From DASXYG01 sp036502625 (lineage in GTDB: Bacteria > Actinomycetota > Actinomycetes > Streptosporangiales > Streptosporangiaceae), in assembly GCA_036502625.1 (NCBI GenBank), contig DASXYG010000129.1, positions 1-14,605 of the forward strand: a DNA stretch of 14,605 nucleotides, written 5' to 3'. Positions 10,769 to 14,605 of this stretch are shown here, piece by piece. The translations under genes and the position numbers were made by a program. Within the stretch, counting starts at the first letter, position 1. Each line of letters begins with the position of its first letter. The notes beneath the pieces were generated by a model that had not been told where the DNA came from, ran no database searches, and saw only the letters and a list, made by a program, of their open reading frames with translations.

Positions 10769-13162
10769 GTGGGCAAGGTCGCGCGGTCGGGCGCGCTGGT
10801 CGTATCGCTCACACTCGCGTCGGCGCTCGCCCCCGTCCTCGGCACTCCCGCCCGCGCTGACGTCGTACGCGACCGCGAATGGGCGCTGCGGGCCATGCAC
10901 GGCCCGCAGGCGTGGAAGTACGCCAAGGGCGACGGCGTCACGGTCGCCGTGCTCGACACCGGCGTCTATCCCGGCAACCCCGACCTCACCGGCCGGGTGA
11001 CCTCGGGACCCGACTACACCCACAGCGGACGCCACCACGGCTCGCCGTACTGGGGGCGCCACGGCACCGCGATGGCCAGCATCATCGTGGGCCACGGTCA
11101 CGGCGCTGGCGGCGCCGACGGCGTCATGGGCATCGCGCCGGGCGCGCGGATCCTCTCCATCCGGGTCACGCTCGAGGCGTCCGACCCGCTGCGCGGCAAC
11201 AAGACCGCGCTGAACCGCACCCGCTACGCCCTGGCCAACGGCATCCGCTACGCCGCCGACCACGGCGCCAAGGTCATCAGCATGTCCCTCGGCGGCGGCA
11301 CGCCGTACTACGACGGCAGCCAGACTGAGCGCGACGCCATCGCGTACGCCACGCGGAAGGGCGCCGTGCTGATCGCGTCCGCGGGCAACGACGGCGCGCA
11401 CGGCAACCGGCGTACGTTCCCCGCCGCGTACACCGGGGTGATCGCCGTGGGCGCGGTCGGCAAGAAGCTGCGCCGCGCGCCGTTCTCCAACAGCCAGCGC
11501 TACGTCAAGGTGCTCGCGCCCGGCGTCAACATCGTGACCGCGGGCGGCAGGCACGGCTACGCGTCCACGACCGGCACCAGCGCGTCCACGGCGTTCGTGG
11601 CGGGCACGGCCGCGCTCGTACGCTCGCGGTACAAGCGGATGTCCGCCAAGGTCGTGGGGCAGGCGCTCGAACAGGGCGTGGGCAGCGGCGACACCCTGGA
11701 CGCCCGGCGCGCGCTGGTCGCGGCCGCGCGGCTGAAGCGGGCGACCGGCGGCGGCACCACCCCCTCACCGATGGCCACCGACAAGCCCACCGCGTCCGGG
11801 AAGACCGACAGCTCGCAGACGCTGCTGTACGCCGGCATCGGCGGTGGCGCGCTGCTGCTGGCGATCATCGCGGCGGTGATCGTGGTGTCGACGCGGCGCC
11901 GGCGCCGCGCGGAGGCCGCCCAGGCCGAGGCCAACGACCGGGTGAGCCGCTCCCGCAGGCCCGACCTCGGCACGGTGCCCCCGGTGTCGTCCCGCGGCCG
12001 CATGCCCGACCGCCGCGGCCCCAACCCGGCCGACCAGCGGCCCGGCGCCCCCTTGGCCGACCACCGGTCGGGCAGCCACCTGGCCGCCTTCGCCGCCGCG
12101 CATCCGGAGCCGACCAACGGCAACGGCAACGGCCACGCCCCCATCCAGGCCCTCCACCCGTTCCCCCAGGGCCCGGCGGCCCCATCCGACCCGACCCCCC
12201 TGAACCCGTACTCCGACGTCCACCCCGCCGCCGAAACCGAGACCTTCGGCGCCATCCCGGGCTCCACCCCACCGCCCACCCCGCCCACCCCGCCCGCCGC
12301 GCCCCCGGCGAGCCCCACGGACGCTCCACCGTCTCCGTACGACCCGCCGCCGCCGTACGACGCGGGCCCGCCGCCGTACGAACCGACGCCGCCGTCCTCG
12401 TACGACGCGGCGCCGTCCCCGTACGACCCGGCGCCGCCGTACGACCCGGCCGGTTCCGGCCCCCAGGCGCCGTACACCCCGTACGAGCCCGGCGCCCAGG
12501 ACCCGTACGGCTCCGGCCCGCAGACGCCGTACGGCACGGGCGACTCGGGCCCGCAGGCGCCGTACGCCGGTTCCGGGCCGCAGGCCGTGTACGGATCCGG
12601 CCCGCAGCACGCGTACGGCGCGGACTCCGGCCCGCAGGTCCCGTACGGCGCGGGCGACTCCGGCCCCCAGCACCCGTACGGCGCGGACTCCGGGCCGCAG
12701 GCTCCGTACGGCACCAGCGGGCCGATGCGCCAGATGGAGCCGCCACCGCCGCTGCCCGACCCTGACTCGGCGGAGCCCCCGCCGCCGCGGCCGCACCCCA
12801 CCACCGCGCCCATGTCCGCACCGCCCGCCCCACCGCGCGCGGACCCCCCGCCCCCCACGGTCGAGACCCCCGAGCCGCCGCGGACCTCGCCTCCGGCGTA
12901 CGGCGGCGACACCCCCGCGCGTCCGTACCAGTCCAGCGGCTCCGTGTGGGACACCCCGAAGCTCTGGCAGGGCGCGGACACCAGCGCCACCGCCCCGTTC
13001 GAGGCCGAGGCGCGCAGCGACAGCACCCGCCGCGACCCCGCCGCCGACCGCGGCACCACCGGCTGGGCCACCGCCGCGGGCTGGGACGCCACCCACCGCC
13101 CATCCGACGCCAAGCCCGGCGACCCCACGGACGGCGACGACGAGGACGACCGCCACCTCTGA
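10769..13162 (+). CDS. Mycosin-like S8 serine protease, membrane-anchored, with long Pro/Tyr-rich tail
   Basis: A 797-residue subtilisin. The order is: signal peptide (1-30, cut after Ala-Arg-Ala), protease domain with Asp63 (VAVLDTG), His98 (GRHGTAMAS), oxyanion Asn207 (SAGNDG) and Ser271 (TTGTSASTAF), a Thr/Ser/Lys linker (about 325-350), one membrane helix (352-373), then RRRRR. This layout is that of type VII secretion mycosins, which place the protease outside and the C-terminus in the cytoplasm. Mycosins normally stop soon after the helix, but here about 420 further residues follow. They are rich in Pro, Gly and Tyr, with PPPPYD/PPPYEP runs and eight SGPQxPYG repeats (563-648), ending in an acidic GDDEDDRHL-type tail. 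The start is GTG 10769 with GGAGG seven bases upstream. No ecc or esx genes are in view, so a link to type VII secretion is inferred from the fold alone. Confidence 0.9.
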   Translation: MGKVARSGALVVSLTLASALAPVLGTPARADVVRDREWALRAMHGPQAWKYAKGDGVTVAVLDTGVYPGNPDLTGRVTSGPDYTHSGRHHGSPYWGRHGTAMASIIVGHGHGAGGADGVMGIAPGARILSIRVTLEASDPLRGNKTALNRTRYALANGIRYAADHGAKVISMSLGGGTPYYDGSQTERDAIAYATRKGAVLIASAGNDGAHGNRRTFPAAYTGVIAVGAVGKKLRRAPFSNSQRYVKVLAPGVNIVTAGGRHGYASTTGTSASTAFVAGTAALVRSRYKRMSAKVVGQALEQGVGSGDTLDARRALVAAARLKRATGGGTTPSPMATDKPTASGKTDSSQTLLYAGIGGGALLLAIIAAVIVVSTRRRRRAEAAQAEANDRVSRSRRPDLGTVPPVSSRGRMPDRRGPNPADQRPGAPLADHRSGSHLAAFAAAHPEPTNGNGNGHAPIQALHPFPQGPAAPSDPTPLNPYSDVHPAAETETFGAIPGSTPPPTPPTPPAAPPASPTDAPPSPYDPPPPYDAGPPPYEPTPPSSYDAAPSPYDPAPPYDPAGSGPQAPYTPYEPGAQDPYGSGPQTPYGTGDSGPQAPYAGSGPQAVYGSGPQHAYGADSGPQVPYGAGDSGPQHPYGADSGPQAPYGTSGPMRQMEPPPPLPDPDSAEPPPPRPHPTTAPMSAPPAPPRADPPPPTVETPEPPRTSPPAYGGDTPARPYQSSGSVWDTPKLWQGADTSATAPFEAEARSDSTRRDPAADRGTTGWATAAGWDATHRPSDAKPGDPTDGDDEDDRHL
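12455..12712 (+). repeat. Eight SGPQ-x-PYG repeats within the mycosin tail
   Basis: Eight imperfect copies of Ser-Gly-Pro-Gln-x-Pro-Tyr-(Gly) are encoded in tandem with spacers of 2-9 residues, several reading GADSGPQ or GAGDSGPQ. The DNA repeats too, with recurrent TCCGGCCCGCAG and CCGTACGGC blocks. This creates a substrate for slippage and copy-number change. Confidence 0.9.
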
Positions 13163-13163
13163 C

Positions 13164-13236
13164 CCCGGCCCGCCCCGCGTCGGGTAAAGCCGGGCCGTGG
13201 GTTCCGCAACGGAATGGGGGCGAAATCCGCGCCCCC
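13164..13236 (+). terminator. Tandem hairpins after the mycosin gene, probable terminator
   Basis: Two hairpins follow the mycosin stop codon. The first pairs CCCGGC (13164-13169) with GCCGGG (13189-13194). The second is a perfect 7-bp stem (GGGGGCG at 13216-13222 with CGCCCCC at 13230-13236) with a 7-base loop. Neither has a U-tract, which is usual in such GC-rich genomes. Confidence 0.5.
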
Positions 13237-13261
13237 GGTACGCGGCGATCTTGAAAGTCCG

Positions 13262-13267
13262 TACTAT
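13262..13267 (+). promoter_or_regulatory. Possible -10 box of the alpha/beta hydrolase gene
   Basis: TACTAT matches TAnnnT and lies about 54 bases before the GTG start. The nearby TTGAAA (13251-13256) is too close to be its -35 box. No better candidate is seen in the 158-base gap. Confidence 0.35.
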
Positions 13268-13320
13268 TTGCGTGGCGCGGCGGCGATGTGCCGCTTTCGC
13301 GCGTGAATCGGGAGGCGTGG

Positions 13321-14430
13321 GTGGCGGACGAAGCGCGTCGATCATGGACGGCGCGGGCGGCGATGATCATGGCAGGGCTGGCGGCGAGCGCCACGCTGCT
13401 CCCGGTGTCCGCGGAGGCCGCGCCCGCGGCCGCCCCGTCCACGGTCGCGGCCCGCACCGGCGCCGGCGACGGCCCGCGCCACGAGGTCACGTACTTCTAC
13501 GGCTCCGAGCCGCAGAACATGCTCGACGCGTACTGGCACACCGCGAAGCGCCCCCAGCCGGCCATCCTGATCCTGCACGGCGGCTACTGGGTCGCCGGCG
13601 ACAAGAGCGCCTGGCAGCGCGCCGCCCGCTGGTTCGCCGACCGCGGCTACGCCGTCTTCTCCGCGAACTACCGCCTCGCCCAGCAGGCCCCGTGGCCCGC
13701 GCAGCGCGACGACACGCTCGCCGCGATCGCGTACATCAAGAGCCACGCCGCCGAGTTCGACCTCGACCCCGGCCGCCTGGCGGTGCTCGGGTCGTCCGCG
13801 GGCGGCCAGATCGCCACCGACATCGGCACGTACGGCTCCGCGGCGAAGCGCATCCGCGGCGTGGTGGCGCTGTCCCCGGTGGCCGCGCCGTACCAGGCCT
13901 ACCTCGACGGCTCGGGCACCGACGTGACCAAGCGCCGCAAGCGGCTGCGGCGTACGGCCGCGAAGCTCGCGGGCTGCCGTCCTGGCCCGTCCTCGGCCTG
14001 CTGGAGCACCTGGTACAGCATGACGCCGAAGAACCGCGTCACCGCGGGCGACGTCCCCATGTTCATCGCCTTCTCCCGCGACGACCTGGTCTCCCCCACG
14101 GAGGGCCTGGGCCTGCGCGACGCCCTGAGGCAACACGGCCTCCAGGCCCGCCTCACGGTGGTGCCCGGCGCGTACCACGGCGGCGCCCTCCTCCACCGCC
14201 CCGGCATGTACGCCCAAATCCTCAGGTTCATGAACCACGTAACCCGCCGGGTCACCCCCCAGCGCACCACGACCCCGCCAACCACCCCCACCCACACCCC
14301 CTCCCGCACCCCCACAGCCACCCCATCCCCAACGACCACCCCCACGACCGGCTCCCCGTCCCCCACCCTCCCGACAATGCCCCCAACCCCCACCCTCCCG
14401 ACCCCCAGCCTGCACGTCCCGGGGCAGTAA
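13321..14430 (+). CDS. Secreted alpha/beta hydrolase (esterase/lipase-like) with Thr/Pro-rich tail
   Basis: A 369-residue exported hydrolase of the BD-FAE/hormone-sensitive-lipase-like group. A signal peptide (hydrophobic MIMAGLAASATLLPVSAEA, cleavage near residue 32) precedes the catalytic domain. That domain has the oxyanion-hole motif LHGGYW (His86-Gly87-Gly88), the nucleophile elbow GSSAGG (Ser159), an acidic residue in SRDDLVSP (Asp254 or 255) and the catalytic His286 in AYHGG. Cys219 and Cys227 may form a disulfide. From about residue 312 the protein ends in roughly 58 residues almost entirely of Thr, Pro and Ser, like the linkers of actinobacterial secreted enzymes, but with no binding domain after it. 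GTG 13321 was chosen because GGAGG lies five bases upstream and it gives a compact signal peptide; an ATG at 13288 is in frame but lacks a site. The substrate is unknown, likely an ester. Confidence 0.9.
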   Translation: MADEARRSWTARAAMIMAGLAASATLLPVSAEAAPAAAPSTVAARTGAGDGPRHEVTYFYGSEPQNMLDAYWHTAKRPQPAILILHGGYWVAGDKSAWQRAARWFADRGYAVFSANYRLAQQAPWPAQRDDTLAAIAYIKSHAAEFDLDPGRLAVLGSSAGGQIATDIGTYGSAAKRIRGVVALSPVAAPYQAYLDGSGTDVTKRRKRLRRTAAKLAGCRPGPSSACWSTWYSMTPKNRVTAGDVPMFIAFSRDDLVSPTEGLGLRDALRQHGLQARLTVVPGAYHGGALLHRPGMYAQILRFMNHVTRRVTPQRTTTPPTTPTHTPSRTPTATPSPTTTPTTGSPSPTLPTMPPTPTLPTPSLHVPGQ

Positions 14431-14433
14431 CCC

Positions 14434-14461
14434 AGGGGCGGCCACCCTGCCGGAAGCCCCT
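14434..14461 (+). terminator. Weak hairpin after the hydrolase gene
   Basis: AGGGGC (14434-14439) pairs with GCCCCT (14456-14461), and an inner GGC/GCC can extend it, starting four bases after the stop codon. There is no U-tract. The rest of the window to 14588 shows no gene or signal that I can support. Confidence 0.35.
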
Positions 14462-14588
14462 CCCGACCCGAGCGCGCACCTCTCCCACACGCTTCCCCCG
14501 GAGCCCGCACCTCCCCGGGACAGCGAGCCGCGCGAGTCACTCACCCCGCCACCCCACCTTCGCTCCGGGCAATGAGGCAAGGAAGCCA

Positions 14589-14605
14589 CCCCCCCCCCCC
14601 CCCCC
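14589..14605. other. Terminal run of 17 C, likely assembly edge
   Basis: The window ends in 17 consecutive C. A long homopolymer exactly at the end of a sequence is typical of a contig edge or a low-quality read end (G-rich no-signal calls on the other strand), not of genuine chromosome. Confidence 0.7.

Noticed and set aside
12250..12720. CRISPR-like or satellite repeat array
   Set aside because: The periodicity is irregular, the reading frame is preserved, and the units encode an SGPQ-x-PYG peptide repeat.
10769..13162. A type VII secretion locus
   Set aside because: Only the mycosin-like protease is present; no EccB, EccC, EccD, EccE or WXG100 gene is found in the window.
1..14605. tRNA, rRNA, insertion sequences, phage attachment sites or replication origin
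   Set aside because: No cloverleaf, rRNA segment, transposase-like protein, terminal inverted repeats or DnaA-box cluster was seen.

Overview
The window is very GC-rich, with dense compact genes and strong G/C bias at third codon positions. It carries HrcA/CIRCE control of a groEL with no groES beside it, a mycosin-like protease, DUF3263, and a MetM/MetO pair. Together these indicate a filamentous actinobacterium (Streptomyces, Streptosporangiales or Actinomadura-like); I cannot name a genus. No gene-free stretch exceeds 300 bases. The longest is the 264-base divergent region 3894-4157, which holds a SAM riboswitch. The window ends in a run of 17 C, which looks like a contig edge.

Layout. 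Positions 1-685 hold the N-terminal third of groEL on the minus strand with a promoter and two CIRCE operators. Positions 713-1771 (-) encode a secreted, propeller-like protein of unknown function. Positions 1929-2330 (-) hold a small cold shock protein with its terminator and structured leader. Positions 2356-4049 (-) form a methionine operon: a SAM-I (S-box) riboswitch, a threonine-synthase-like PLP enzyme (probably MetM) and an overlapping ThiS/MoaD-like sulfur carrier (probably MetO). Positions 4158-5597 (+) encode trehalose-6-phosphate synthase. On the minus strand follow an FAD monooxygenase (5603-6835), a MOSC protein (6910-7617), trehalose-6-phosphate phosphatase (7622-8434) and a DUF3263 protein (8464-8751). 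On the plus strand are a SAM hydrolase (DUF62 family, 8874-9686) and a MarR regulator (9744-10286). A short orphan HTH protein lies on the minus strand (10290-10544). Two exported proteins end the window on the plus strand: a mycosin-like subtilisin with a very long Pro/Tyr-rich tail (10769-13162) and an alpha/beta hydrolase with a Thr/Pro-rich tail (13321-14430).

How the genes fit together. The most informative unit is the SAM riboswitch-metM-metO operon. The carrier, as a C-terminal thiocarboxylate, would give sulfur to O-phosphohomoserine on MetM and make homocysteine, with SAM feeding back on translation. The carrier ends in Gly-Gly-Cys, so one residue must be removed before it can work. 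A SAM hydrolase about 5 kb away returns SAM to methionine and adenosine, so both SAM supply and SAM breakdown may be represented here. OtsA and OtsB make trehalose from UDP- or GDP-glucose and glucose-6-phosphate; they face each other with an unrelated monooxygenase between them. GroEL and the cold shock protein represent the stress response. Several genes (otsA, otsB, the SAM hydrolase, marR) have a TAnnnT-like -10 box 6-7 bases before the start codon, suggesting leaderless transcripts.
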